64,000 bases of DNA from Micromonospora sp. PLK6-60 (lineage in GTDB: Bacteria > Actinomycetota > Actinomycetes > Mycobacteriales > Micromonosporaceae), in the NCBI RefSeq assembly GCF_019890675.1, contig NZ_JAIOAA010000007.1, positions 186,001 through 250,000 of the forward strand, read 5' to 3'. The notes beneath the pieces are model-generated. The model was not told the origin of the DNA. It searched no databases and saw nothing but the letters and a program-made list of their open reading frames with translations. Position numbers and translations under genes: made by a program. Positions 30,308 through 38,638 of this stretch are shown here, one piece after another. How positions within the stretch are numbered: position 1 is the first letter of the stretch; every line of letters starts with the position of its first letter.

Positions 30308-30480
30308 CCTGCCGCAACTCGCGCCACCGGCGCGCGGGCCCGGGACTACCCGGCCTGCCGCAACTCGCGCCGTCGGGGACCGCCCGGCCTGCCGCAACTC
30401 GCGGCGTCGGGGACTACCCGGCCTGCCGCAACTCGCGCCCTTCCTACCTCGGACACCGCGCCCTGCCGCGAATCGCACCA
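30308..30480. repeat. Five direct repeats of CCTGCCGCAACTCGCG
   Basis: The unit begins at 30308, 30354, 30388, 30422 and (diverged) 30462; spacings are 34-46 bp, with GGGACTACCCGG and similar words shared between some copies. The array fills the gap between the convergent GGDEF and prfA genes. No coding sense is apparent. Spacer lengths and sequence do not fit a CRISPR. Confidence 0.75.
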
Positions 30481-30535
30481 TCGGGCGCGGCGGGGCGCGG
30501 CCGGATGCGGCCGGGTGCGGCCGGCGCGGCGCGGG

Positions 30536-31624
30536 TCAGCGGCGGGTGAGTTCCGGGTCGCCGGCGAGGCGGGCGGCGCGGTCGGCCTCGGTCAGCGCGT
30601 CCAGCACGCCGTCGAGGTCGCCGGCCAGCGCCAGGTCCAGGTTGTACGCGGTGTAGCCGATCCGGTGGTCGGTGATCCGGTTCTGCGGGAAGTTGTAGGT
30701 GCGGATCCGCTCCGAGCGGTCCACCGTGCGCACCTGCGCCTTGCGGGCGTCCGAGGCGGCGGCGTCGGCCTGCTCCTGAGCGGCGGCCAGCAGCCGGGCG
30801 CGCAGGATGCGCATCGCCTGCTCCCGGTTCTGCAGCTGGGACTTCTCGTTCTGGCAGGAGACCACGATCCCGGTCGGCACGTGGGTGATCCGCACCGCCG
30901 AATCGGTGGTGTTCACCGACTGGCCGCCCGGCCCGGACGAACGGAACACGTCGATCCGCAGCTCGTTCGGGTCGATGGTGACGTCCACGTCCTCCGCCTC
31001 GGGCAGCACCAGCACGCCGGCCGCGCTGGTGTGGATCCGGCCCTGCGACTCGGTGACCGGCACCCGCTGGACCCGGTGCACGCCGCCCTCCCACTTGAGC
31101 CGGGACCAGACGCCGTTGCCGCCCTCCGGCACGCCCTTGGTCTTGATCGCCAGCGAGACGTCCTTGACCCCGCCCAGGTCGGAGTCCTGGGCGTCGATCA
31201 CCTCGGTGAGCCAGCCGCGCCGCTCCGCGTACCGGGTGTACATCCGCAGCAGGTCGCCGGCGAAGAGCGCCGACTCCTCCCCGCCCTCGCCGGCCTTGAT
31301 CTCGACGATCACGTCCTTGGCGTCGTGCGGGTCGCGCGGGATGAGCAGCTCGGCGAGGCGCTCCTCCAGCGCCGGCAGGGTCGCCGCGATCGACTCCGCC
31401 TCGGCGGCGAAGGAGGGATCCTCCGCGGCCAGCTCCCGGGCGGCGGTGAGGTCGGCCCGGGCCTGTTCCAGCTCGCCGGCCGCCTTGTGCAGCGGGACCA
31501 GCTCGGCATAGCGGCGGCCGACCCGCCGGGCGACGCCCTGGTCAGCGTGGATCGCCGGATCGGCCAGCCGCTTCTCCAGCTCGGCGTACTCGTCGAGAAG
31601 GGCGGCCAGGCGCTCACTGCTCAT
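30536..31624 (-). CDS. prfA: Peptide chain release factor 1
   Basis: A 362-residue class I release factor reading UAA and UAG. The codon-recognition tripeptide PVT (in [15 protein letters not shown]) and the catalytic [15 protein letters not shown] are intact, and the order of domains is normal. The acidic [20 protein letters not shown] segment precedes them. AAGGAGC lies 11 nt before the ATG. The upstream rpmE gene and its hairpin are on the same strand. Confidence 0.97.
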   Translation of the reverse strand: MSSERLAALLDEYAELEKRLADPAIHADQGVARRVGRRYAELVPLHKAAGELEQARADLTAARELAAEDPSFAAEAESIAATLPALEERLAELLIPRDPHDAKDVIVEIKAGEGGEESALFAGDLLRMYTRYAERRGWLTEVIDAQDSDLGGVKDVSLAIKTKGVPEGGNGVWSRLKWEGGVHRVQRVPVTESQGRIHTSAAGVLVLPEAEDVDVTIDPNELRIDVFRSSGPGGQSVNTTDSAVRITHVPTGIVVSCQNEKSQLQNREQAMRILRARLLAAAQEQADAAASDARKAQVRTVDRSERIRTYNFPQNRITDHRIGYTAYNLDLALAGDLDGVLDALTEADRAARLAGDPELTRR

Positions 31625-31683
31625 GCGGGGGATGCTCCTTCGACGACGACACGCGGACGGGTTACCGAGGGCGGAACGGACGA

Positions 31684-31719
31684 ACGCCCGCGCCCGGCAC
31701 GGAGGCCGGACACGGGCGT
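31684..31719 (-). terminator. Hairpin downstream of rpmE
   Basis: ACGCCCG (31684-31690) pairs with CGGGCGT (31713-31719) and, in register, CCGGC with GCCGG inside. It lies 11 bp past the rpmE stop on the minus strand. No T-tract follows, so termination may be partial, letting some transcription reach prfA. Confidence 0.55.
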
Positions 31720-31730
31720 CGTCGGAAGAG

Positions 31731-31955
31731 CTACTTGGCCTTCTTCGGCTGAACCTTGGCGTACTTCTGCTGGAACTTCGCGACCCGGCCGGCGGTGTCC
31801 AGGACGCGCTGCTTGCCGGTGTAGAACGGGTGGCAGGCGCTGCAGGTCTCGACGTGGATCGAGCCGCCCTTGGCGGTGCTGCGGGTCGTGAAGGTGTTGC
31901 CGCAGGAGCAGGTGACGTCGGTGCTCACGTACTCCGGGTGGATGTTGGGCTTCAT
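31731..31955 (-). CDS. rpmE: Ribosomal protein L31, zinc-ribbon form
   Basis: A 74-residue L31 beginning [10 protein letters not shown]. Cys pairs CSC and CSAC supply four zinc ligands, the zinc-dependent (C+) form. Low-zinc paralogues lack them and are often Zur-controlled; none is seen here. GAGGCGAC precedes the ATG. Its 5' region contains a structured element (32050-32093). Confidence 0.96.
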   Translation of the reverse strand: MKPNIHPEYVSTDVTCSCGNTFTTRSTAKGGSIHVETCSACHPFYTGKQRVLDTAGRVAKFQQKYAKVQPKKAK

Positions 31956-32049
31956 GTCGCCTCGGTCCTTTCGTGGGTGGTCGCCGGGTCGCCTCCGCCG
32001 CCGTCGCGGCGGATCGTGGCGTGAACCGGAACCGGTGGCCGACTGACCA

Positions 32050-32093
32050 GTGTGCCATGGGCTTTCGCCCACCCGGCAGGCGGGTTGGCACAC
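32050..32093 (-). promoter_or_regulatory. Nested inverted repeats upstream of rpmE, possible L31 leader
   Basis: An 8-bp outer stem (32050-32057 with 32086-32093) encloses two hairpins, TGGGC/GCCCA (32058-32062/32067-32071) and CCCG/CGGG (32072-32075/32081-32084), giving a three-way-junction layout about 95 nt before the rpmE ATG. L31 leaders of actinobacteria are known as a class, but I cannot match this to their consensus. A CACACT hexamer overlaps its downstream edge and might be a -10, in which case it is an operator instead. Confidence 0.4.
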
Positions 32094-32221
32094 CGGGTCC
32101 GGCTGGCTCAACGCTCACCTTCCGGTACGCATTCCCGGCCGGCGGCGCCGGCATTCCTGCGCCCGGCCGTACGCCCGGGGCGGGGCACGATCCGGACGGC
32201 CGTGCCGCAACGGGACGGCTG

Positions 32222-32274
32222 TAAGCAGGGGCCCCCTATTAACGCATTCTGCATAACAGGGGCCCCCTGTTAAC
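32222..32274. repeat. GGGGCCCC inverted repeat copy 3 (imperfect)
   Basis: Two GGGGCCCCC blocks flank the core word CGCATTCTGCATAACAGG; the arms are imperfect (GCAGGGGCCCCCTATTAACGCA against TGCATAACAGGGGCCCCCTG). The core is shared with copy 4 and, reversed, with copy 5. It lies in the 622-bp gap between rpmE and rho. Confidence 0.8.
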
Positions 32275-32385
32275 AATCGCCACGGCACCGGCTCCTCCCC
32301 TATGCTTCCGCGCCATCAGCGCGACCGTCGCCGCTGCCGGTACGCCGGTACGCGGTCACCGGCGCGGATCACCCCGCCCGGCCCG

Positions 32386-32454
32386 CTTTGCTCTGCTGCC
32401 CTCCCGGCGACACCACGGCCCGGTTTCTGTTGCTTCGGCGGAAGCAGAGCAAAG
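32386..32454. repeat. 12-bp inverted repeat, CTTTGCTCTGCT/AGCAGAGCAAAG
   Basis: Perfect 12-bp arms at 32386-32397 and 32443-32454 surround 45 bp. The A/T-containing arms stand out from the GC-rich surroundings. It is in the rho-rpmE gap, 70 bp beyond the rho terminator, and belongs to no gene I can see. The rest of the 31956-32577 gap contains copy 3 of the GGGGCCCC repeat and the rpmE leader, and no convincing gene. Confidence 0.7.
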
Positions 32455-32523
32455 GCTGCGCGGCAGGGCTCCTCGGCCGCGCGGGGCCGTCCGCTGCGGC
32501 CCGCTGGCCGGCGTACGCGAAAG

Positions 32524-32554
32524 AAGGGCACGGCCACGACGGCCGTGCCCTTCC
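32524..32554 (-). terminator. Intrinsic terminator of rho
   Basis: A perfect 13-bp stem GAAGGGCACGGCC/GGCCGTGCCCTTC (32524-32536/32542-32554) with a 5-nt loop follows the rho stop by 23 bp; on the minus strand TTCTTT ends the stem. Confidence 0.8.
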
Positions 32555-32577
32555 TCGTCGGTCCTACCGGCGCGGGG

Positions 32578-34746
32578 TCACTCCCCCGGCGTCGACTTCG
32601 CGATCTGCATCAGGAACTCGATGTTGGTACGCGACTTCTTGAGCCGGTCCAGCAGCAGGTCCAGCGCCGCCTGCGAGTCCAGCGAGTGCATCACCTTGCG
32701 GAGCTTGTGGATGATGGCCAGCTCCTCCGGCGCGAGCAGGATCTCCTCCTTACGCGTACCGGACGCGCTGACGTCGACCGCCGGGAAGGTCCGCTTGTCG
32801 GCGATCTTCCGGTCCAGCTTCAGCTCCGCGTTACCGGTGCCCTTGAACTCCTCGAAGATGACCGTGTCCGCCATGGAGCCGGTCTCCACCAGCGCCGTGG
32901 CGAGGATGGTCAGCGACCCGCCGTTCTCGATGTTGCGGGCCGCGCCGAGGAAGCGCTTGGGCGGGTAGAGCGCGGTGGAGTCGATACCACCCGACATGAT
33001 CCGGCCGCTGGCCGGCGCCGCCAGGTTGTACGACCGCCCGAGCCGGGTCACCGAGTCGAGCAGCACGACCACGTCGTGCCCCAGCTCCACCAGGCGCTTG
33101 GCCCGCTCGATCGCCAGCTCGGCGACGGTGGTGTGGTCCTGCGGCGGACGGTCGAACGTGGCCGCGACGACCTCGCCCTTCACCGACCGCTGCATGTCGG
33201 TGACCTCTTCCGGCCGCTCGTCCACCAGCACCACCATCAGGTGGCACTCCGGGTTGTTGTGCGTGATCGCGTTGGCGATCGCCTGCAGCACCATGGTCTT
33301 ACCGGCCTTGGGCGGGGACACGATCAGCGCCCGCTGCCCCTTGCCGATCGGCATGACCAGGTCGATCACCCGGGTGGTGAGGATGTGCGGCTCGGTCTCC
33401 AGCCGCAGCCGCTCCTGCGGGTACAGCGGGGTGAGCTTGTAGAACTCCGGCCGGCGCCGGGCCTCCTCCGGCTCCATCCCGTTGACGGTGTCGAGCCGCA
33501 CGAGCGGGTTGTACTTGTCCCGCCGCTGGTCGCCGCCGCCACCGCCCTCGCGGCCGGCCCGCACGGCGCCGGTGATGGCGTCACCGCGGCGCAGGCCGTA
33601 CTTCTTGATCTGCGACATCGAGACGTACACATCGTTCGGGCCGGCCAGGTAGCCGGTGGTCCGCACGAACGCGTAGTTGTCCAGCACGTCCACGATGCCG
33701 GCCACCGGGACCAGCACCTCGTCCTCGCCGACCTGCGGCTCACGGCCGCCGCCGTCGTTGCCGGACTCGGAGCGGTCGCCCCGACCACGCCGACGGTCCC
33801 GGAACCGGCTGCGCCGGCCGCGCCGGCCGCCGCCCTCGCCGTCGTCGTCGTCGTTGTCCCGCTCGGCGCGCTGGCCGCGGTCGTTACGGTCGCCCCGGTC
33901 GTTACGGTCACCGCGGTCGTTACGGTCGCCCCGATCGTTGCGGTCACCGCGGTCGTTGCGCTCGGCCCGCTCGGACCGGTCGCCGCCCTCGGCCCGCTCG
34001 CCACGGTCGTTGCGCTCGCCCCGGTCACCCCGGTCACCACGCTCGCCCCGCTCGTTGCGGTCGCCCCGATCGTTACGGTCACCGCGGTCGTTGCGCTCGG
34101 CCCGCTCGCCACCGCGCTCGGCCCGGTCACCGCGCTCGGCCCGGTCGGCCCGCTCGCCACCGCGCTCAGCCCGCTCGCCACCGCGCTCGGCCCGGTCACC
34201 GCGCTCAGCCCGGTCGGCCCGCTCACCGCCGCGCTCAGCCCGGTCGGCCCGCTCACCGCCGCGCTCGGCCCGGTCACGACCGCCACGGGTCGTCTCACCC
34301 CGCTCGGCGCTCTCCTCGGCCCGCGGCTCGGCGGCCGGAGCCTCCGTCGCCACGGTCCGACCGCGCCGGGTCCGGGTACGCCCCTCGGTCTGGACCGGAG
34401 CCTGCTCGGCGGCCGGCTCGGCCGCCCGGCGCTCCGCCTCGGGGCGCTCCGCGGTCCGTACCTCGGCGTGCACCTCTTCCCGGGCCGGCGCGGCCGCGGC
34501 CGGCACCTCGGCGCGCGGTCGAGGGGTACCGGCGGCGGCGCCCTGCCGCTCGGAGATGGCGCTGATCAGCTCACCCTTGCGCATACGGGCGGTGCCGGAG
34601 ATGCCGAGCGACGCGGCCAGGCTCTGGAGCTCCGGCAGCAGCATCGCGGACAGGCCGGTACCGCTACGCCGCCGACGGGTAGGGGCGGCGGTGGCTTCGC
34701 CAGCGACGTTGGAAACATCCGACGTCACGTCGGTGGTGTCGCTCAA
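32578..34746 (-). CDS. rho: Transcription termination factor Rho with long repetitive insert
   Basis: A 722-residue hexameric RNA helicase/translocase. Order: Rho_N SAP-like domain (about 30-75, LSAMLLPELQSLAASLGISG), an Ala/Glu/Pro-rich linker, an Arg/Asp/Gly repeat region (about 150-325 with RNDRGD and RAERGGE units), the cold-shock RNA-binding domain (VAGIVDVLDNYAFVRT), then the ATPase with Walker A PPKAGKT, DSVTRLGRSYN and the R-loop region. The core is normal; E. coli Rho has 419 residues. The start is TTG 34746, preceded by GGAAGG; no ATG or GTG fits. The insert is disordered by composition and DNA-encoded by 18- and 30-bp tandem repeats. Confidence 0.96.
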   Translation of the reverse strand: MSDTTDVTSDVSNVAGEATAAPTRRRRSGTGLSAMLLPELQSLAASLGISGTARMRKGELISAISERQGAAAGTPRPRAEVPAAAAPAREEVHAEVRTAERPEAERRAAEPAAEQAPVQTEGRTRTRRGRTVATEAPAAEPRAEESAERGETTRGGRDRAERGGERADRAERGGERADRAERGDRAERGGERAERGGERADRAERGDRAERGGERAERNDRGDRNDRGDRNERGERGDRGDRGERNDRGERAEGGDRSERAERNDRGDRNDRGDRNDRGDRNDRGDRNDRGQRAERDNDDDDGEGGGRRGRRSRFRDRRRGRGDRSESGNDGGGREPQVGEDEVLVPVAGIVDVLDNYAFVRTTGYLAGPNDVYVSMSQIKKYGLRRGDAITGAVRAGREGGGGGDQRRDKYNPLVRLDTVNGMEPEEARRRPEFYKLTPLYPQERLRLETEPHILTTRVIDLVMPIGKGQRALIVSPPKAGKTMVLQAIANAITHNNPECHLMVVLVDERPEEVTDMQRSVKGEVVAATFDRPPQDHTTVAELAIERAKRLVELGHDVVVLLDSVTRLGRSYNLAAPASGRIMSGGIDSTALYPPKRFLGAARNIENGGSLTILATALVETGSMADTVIFEEFKGTGNAELKLDRKIADKRTFPAVDVSASGTRKEEILLAPEELAIIHKLRKVMHSLDSQAALDLLLDRLKKSRTNIEFLMQIAKSTPGE

Positions 34747-35041
34747 TGGATTCCTTCCCTCGATAGGCCGGGACTGCCCGGAGTCGACGTACGAGGTGGC
34801 CGGGCGGCCTCGGTGCACCCGCCTCGCAGGAACGCGTCGCGGGAGTCTGTGACACAGCAGCAGGTCGGTTTCCCGACTCACCAGCCTCGGTGAGCAGGTC
34901 TCGCCGGCTGCGGCGACCTGTGGAAACTGCGGCGCGGCGTGGCCTAGGCAGGGGTGACGGGCTGACCGCCGAAAGCTTCGGGGGTGCGCCGACCCGCAGG
35001 GAGATCGCATGCTTCGCGGCTGTGCTAGGCCTAGAGCGTAA
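34747..35041 (-). promoter_or_regulatory. rho 5' region
   Basis: This 295-bp gap holds no gene. On the minus strand CAGACT after GTGTCA (near 34845-34860) is a possible -10 for rho. Short palindromes GCCTAGGC (about 34941), CCGAA-AGC-TTCGG (about 34968-34980) and CTAGGCCTAG (about 35025-35034) lie upstream, the last near the thrB stop, where one could form a weak terminator. rho genes are often autoregulated through long leaders. Confidence 0.35.
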
Positions 35042-35989
35042 TCAACTCTTCCGACCTGCGGCAACAGGGTCCCGCTCGGCGTGTCCCAGTCTACCCCGTG
35101 CGACCCACGCCCCGCGCACCTCTACCGGCAACCGCCAAATCTGCCAACCCATTCCCGGATCGAAGCCCTCCGGCGGCCCGGTGAGCGCCAGCACGGTCGG
35201 CCCCGCCCCACTGACCACAGCCGCCACACCGGCCGCACGCAGCGCCCCCACCAGCGCCGCCGTGCCCGGCATGCCCCCGGCCCGGTAGTCCTGGTGCAGG
35301 CGGTCCTCGGTGGCCGGGAGCAGCAGCTCCGGCGCGGCGGCCAGCGCGTGCACCAGCAGGGCGGCTCGGCCGGCGTTGCGGGCCGCGTCACCGTGCGGCA
35401 CGGCCAGCGGCAGGGCGGCCCGGGCGGTCGCGGTCAGCCCCCGGTCGGCCGGCACGAACACGGTGGGCCGCACGGCGTCGGCGACCGGCAGCGACACGGC
35501 CCGGGCCCCGGACGGCTCCGTCCAGGCGATCGTGAAGCCGCCCAGCAGGCAGGGCGCCACATTGTCCGGATGGCCCTCGATCTCGGCGGCCAGCCGCAGC
35601 GCCGCCGCGTCGTCGAGGCGCTCGACGCCGTCGGCCACCAACGCCCGGGCCAGCAGCACCCCGGCGACGATCGCCGCCGACGAGGAGCCCAGGCCGCGCG
35701 CCTGCGGGATCCGGTTGACGCACTCCAGCGAGAGGCCGGCGGGCTGGCCGCCGAGCGCGTCGAAGGTGCGGCGCATGGCGGCGGCCACCAGGTGCCGGTC
35801 GTCCGCCGGCAGTTCGCCGGCGCCCTCCCCGGTCACCGACACCCGCACCCCGGGGGCGGTGGTGACCTCGGCGGCGACGTCGTCGTGCAGACCCAGCGCA
35901 AGGCCCAGCGCGTCGAAGCCCGGCCCCAGGTTGGCGCTGGTGGCGGGGACCCGGACGCGGACCGGGCCGGTGGCGAAAGTCAACGGCAC
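35042..35989 (-). CDS. thrB: Homoserine kinase
   Basis: A 315-residue GHMP kinase phosphorylating homoserine for threonine synthesis. Motif 1 PATSANLGPGFDALGLALG, ATP loop PQARGLGSSSAAI and C-terminal motif VSGAGPTVLAL are intact. GTG 35989 is 6 nt after TACCAT and has no ribosome-binding site (leaderless). In most actinobacteria thrB directly follows thrC; here it is 6.8 kb away and has its own promoter. Confidence 0.95.
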   Translation of the reverse strand: MPLTFATGPVRVRVPATSANLGPGFDALGLALGLHDDVAAEVTTAPGVRVSVTGEGAGELPADDRHLVAAAMRRTFDALGGQPAGLSLECVNRIPQARGLGSSSAAIVAGVLLARALVADGVERLDDAAALRLAAEIEGHPDNVAPCLLGGFTIAWTEPSGARAVSLPVADAVRPTVFVPADRGLTATARAALPLAVPHGDAARNAGRAALLVHALAAAPELLLPATEDRLHQDYRAGGMPGTAALVGALRAAGVAAVVSGAGPTVLALTGPPEGFDPGMGWQIWRLPVEVRGAWVARGRLGHAERDPVAAGRKS

Positions 35990-36066
35990 CGGCTCATGGT
36001 AGGTCCCGGCACCGACACCGGGCGGCTCCGTCCGGACGGTGGGACGTCGCCGACCGCGCCCGTCGG

Positions 36067-36198
36067 CGGCACCCGGCCCACGCACGGCCCGCCGGTCCGC
36101 GGCACCCGGCCCACGCACGGCCCGCCGGTCCGCGGCACCCGGCCCATGCCCGGCCCGCCGGTCCGCGGCACCCGGCCCATGCCCGGCCCGCCGGTCGC
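36067..36198. repeat. 33-bp tandem repeat, four copies
   Basis: Copies begin at 36067, 36100, 36133 and 36166. The unit is CGGCACCCGGCCCACGCAC followed by GGCCCGCCGGTCCG. Copies 1-2 read CACGCA, copies 3-4 CATGCC, and the last diverges at its end. The array fills the gap between the MFS stop and thrB. The 33-bp period keeps frame but no start or ribosome-binding site supports a gene. Confidence 0.9.
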
Positions 36199-36206
36199 CG
36201 GGCCGG

Positions 36207-37451
36207 TCAGGGCGCCGCCGACGGCTGAGGCGCCACCGCTGGCTCGGTGAGCGACAGCCGACGGGTGGCCAGCCGCCAGCCCAGCGCGTAGACCAGGGTG
36301 ACCAGGCCGCACCCGGCCAGCACCACCCGCTCGTCCACCAGGTCCACCACGCCGGCCACCACCAGCTGGCTGACCGAGATGGCCAGCGTCGCCAGCATCA
36401 TGTCGGTGGCGAAGATCCGCCCCCGCAGCCGGTCCGGCACCTCGCCCTGCAACGCGAAGTTGGACAGCACCCAGTTGCTGCCGCCGCCCAGGTGGGCCAG
36501 GAAGACCAGCACCAGCACCAGCGGGAACCAGCCGGCCACCGCGGCGCCCAGGTAGGCCAGCCCGTACAGCGACATGGACAGGGCGAGGCCGGGCAGCAGC
36601 CAGGAACGGGCGGTGAGCACCCGGCGCATCAGGATCGGCCCGACCAGGGCCCCTGCCCCGCGGAACGCGAACAGCAGGCCGGTGCCCACCGCGCCGACCC
36701 CGAACACGCCGGCCAGCAGCGGGAAGACGGTCAGCACCCCGTTGCCCAACCCGACCGCGGACTTCACCGTGACCAGCGCCAGCACCCGCGGGTGGTGGGC
36801 GATGTGGCCGAGCGCCTCCCGGATCGCCGGCCAGGTGCGCTGGACGGGCAGGGTCGCGTCCCGGGGCGCCTGCAACGGCCGGCGGATCAGCGCCGCCAGG
36901 CCCGCGGCCACGGCCAGGCCGACCGCGGCCACCGCGAAGGAGACGTACGGTCCGGTGACCGCGCTGAGCACCCCACCCAGAGACGCCCCGACCACGGTCA
37001 TCGTGCCCCACGCCGACCCGGCGATCGCGTTGCCGGCGGCCAGCTCCTGCGGGTCGAGCACGTTGGGCAGGGCGGCCTGGGCGGCAGGCGAGTAGAGCGC
37101 CTTGGCGACCGCCACCACGGCGATCGCCGCCAGGGCCAGCCAGGCGGTGCCAGCGCCGCGTACGCCGAGCAGCAGTAGCACGCCGGCCAGGGCGGCCGCG
37201 TTCGAGGCCATCATGATCTTCTTGCGGTCGAACCGGTCGGCGATCGTGCCGGTCCAGGGCAGCAGCAGCGCCAGCACGCCGGTGTCCACCGCGAGCACCA
37301 GGGCGCCCCAGATCCCGCTTCCGGTCAGCTTCGGCAGCAGCACCAGCAACGGCACCATCACGAACCAGTCGGCCCCGAAGACCACCAGCTCGGCCAGGAA
37401 GAGATTGCGGAAATCACGGTTGCGGACCAGGACCGAGACGGTGGGTGACAC
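36207..37451 (-). CDS. MFS transporter, DHA3-like
   Basis: A 414-residue transporter with 12 predicted transmembrane helices. The loop 2-3 motif is present as GTIADRFDRKKIMM, and a second basic loop follows helix 8 (RRVLTARSW). Length and pattern suit drug/H+ antiporters such as the macrolide-efflux-like DHA3 group; substrate is not known. It is one of three genes interposed between thrB and thrC. Confidence 0.88.
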   Translation of the reverse strand: MSPTVSVLVRNRDFRNLFLAELVVFGADWFVMVPLLVLLPKLTGSGIWGALVLAVDTGVLALLLPWTGTIADRFDRKKIMMASNAAALAGVLLLLGVRGAGTAWLALAAIAVVAVAKALYSPAAQAALPNVLDPQELAAGNAIAGSAWGTMTVVGASLGGVLSAVTGPYVSFAVAAVGLAVAAGLAALIRRPLQAPRDATLPVQRTWPAIREALGHIAHHPRVLALVTVKSAVGLGNGVLTVFPLLAGVFGVGAVGTGLLFAFRGAGALVGPILMRRVLTARSWLLPGLALSMSLYGLAYLGAAVAGWFPLVLVLVFLAHLGGGSNWVLSNFALQGEVPDRLRGRIFATDMMLATLAISVSQLVVAGVVDLVDERVVLAGCGLVTLVYALGWRLATRRLSLTEPAVAPQPSAAP

Positions 37452-37468
37452 CCGGGCACCTTAACGGC

Positions 37469-38278
37469 TCAGACCTCGGCGCCGGCATGCAGGAGTTGGG
37501 AAACCGTCACGAAGCGGTAGCCGCGTCCGCGCAGGCCGGCGATCATGTCGGGCAGGCCGTCCAGCGCCACGAGCCGGCGGCGCGTACCCACGTCGTGGGC
37601 CAGCAGGATGGTGCCCGGACGTACGTCCCCGACGATCCGCCGGGCGTGCCCGGCCGGGTCGTCGGGGAACTCGCTCTCCACCATCTGGAGGGTCCAGAGC
37701 ACCAGCCGGTAGTCCAGCCGGGCCGCGGCGTGCAAAACCGCCCCGCCCAGGTGGCCGTACGGCGGCCGGACCAGCCGGGGCGCCACCCCGGCCGCCGCGG
37801 TGATGGCGTCGTGGCTGCGACTCAGGTCATCGTGGACGGCGGCGGCGTCCATCCGGGCCAGGTCCCGGTGCGCCCAGCTGTGGTTGCCCACCTCGTGCCG
37901 GCCCAGCCGGCCGTGCACCACGCCCGCGTACCGCCGGGCCCGCTCGCCGACCAGGAAGAAGGTCGCCGGCACGGCGTACCGGTCCAGGGTGTCCAGCACC
38001 CGGGTGGTCCACTGTGGGCGCGGGCCGTCGTCGAAGGTGAGCGCGACGAGCGGGTCGGCCGTACGCACCCCCCAGACCACCGCGACCGCCCCGGCGCCGA
38101 CCTGCTGGAACCGGTTGCCCAGGGTGGCGCTCGCCGGCCCACCGGCCAACGGGAGCCGGCGGTCGGCGATCCAGGTGCTCTCCGACATCGCGACCGCCCC
38201 CACGGCCGCCCCACCGGCCAGCAGGGCGGAGCGCCGCAGCACGGTCCGCCGGCCGAGCCGCCCCCCGTCGTCCGCCAT
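37469..38278 (-). CDS. Tat-exported polysaccharide deacetylase (NodB domain)
   Basis: A 269-residue carbohydrate esterase family 4 protein. An N-terminal twin-arginine-like signal (RRTVLRRSALLAGGAAVG, residues about 9-26) suggests export by Tat or anchoring. The NodB domain has LTFDDGPRP (catalytic base and metal Asp), HSWAHRDL (metal His pair) and RPPYGH. It would remove acetyl groups from peptidoglycan or chitin-like glycans outside the cell. ATG 38278 follows GGGAG; longer upstream frames lack family support. Confidence 0.9.
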   Translation of the reverse strand: MADDGGRLGRRTVLRRSALLAGGAAVGAVAMSESTWIADRRLPLAGGPASATLGNRFQQVGAGAVAVVWGVRTADPLVALTFDDGPRPQWTTRVLDTLDRYAVPATFFLVGERARRYAGVVHGRLGRHEVGNHSWAHRDLARMDAAAVHDDLSRSHDAITAAAGVAPRLVRPPYGHLGGAVLHAAARLDYRLVLWTLQMVESEFPDDPAGHARRIVGDVRPGTILLAHDVGTRRRLVALDGLPDMIAGLRGRGYRFVTVSQLLHAGAEV

Positions 38279-38456
38279 CCCCCGCTCCCGCCGTCGCGCC
38301 GCGCGCCGGACCAGCCCGCCGGCCGGTCGGTGCGGTGGCCGGCCTCGACCGAGGGCACCGGGCGGGCGGACCCAATGCCCCTCAGTATGCGACCGATCAC
38401 TCCGCGCAATCCATCGGATACCCGATACCGCCGACAGATGGGACGGCGCCAGCACT

Positions 38457-38513
38457 TTCGGGGAAGTTGCTGCCTCCGCCTGCAAGGAGGCGACAACTTC
38501 CCCGAAGTTGTCG
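38457..38513. promoter_or_regulatory. Mutually exclusive hairpins upstream of the deacetylase gene
   Basis: Segment B (38491-38504, CGACAACTTCCCCG) can pair with A (38459-38469, CGGGGAAGTTG, 11 bp, with an extra in-register 6-bp GCCTCC/GGAGGC stem inside) or with C (38504-38513, 10-bp perfect palindrome with a CCC centre). The three-segment design is that of an attenuator, here about 180 nt before the deacetylase start. It may equally be a dispersed repeat. Confidence 0.5.
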
Positions 38514-38638
38514 ACGTCCGGGCCGACGAGGGGAGGCGTTGTCCAGGGTGAGGCGGTCGCCAGCGGCCAACCGCACCAACTCCAGCAGGTCACCGAGCCG
38601 GCGGGCGCGCCGGACGCCGGCCCGCCGTACCTCATGTA

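Noticed and set aside
30308-30480. Possible CRISPR array
   Set aside because: Repeats are 16 bp, spacing is irregular, the intervening DNA is itself repetitive, and no cas genes are present.
36067-36198. Coding repeat (11-residue units) upstream of thrB
   Set aside because: The frame is open but there is no start codon with signals, and it would overlap the thrB promoter.
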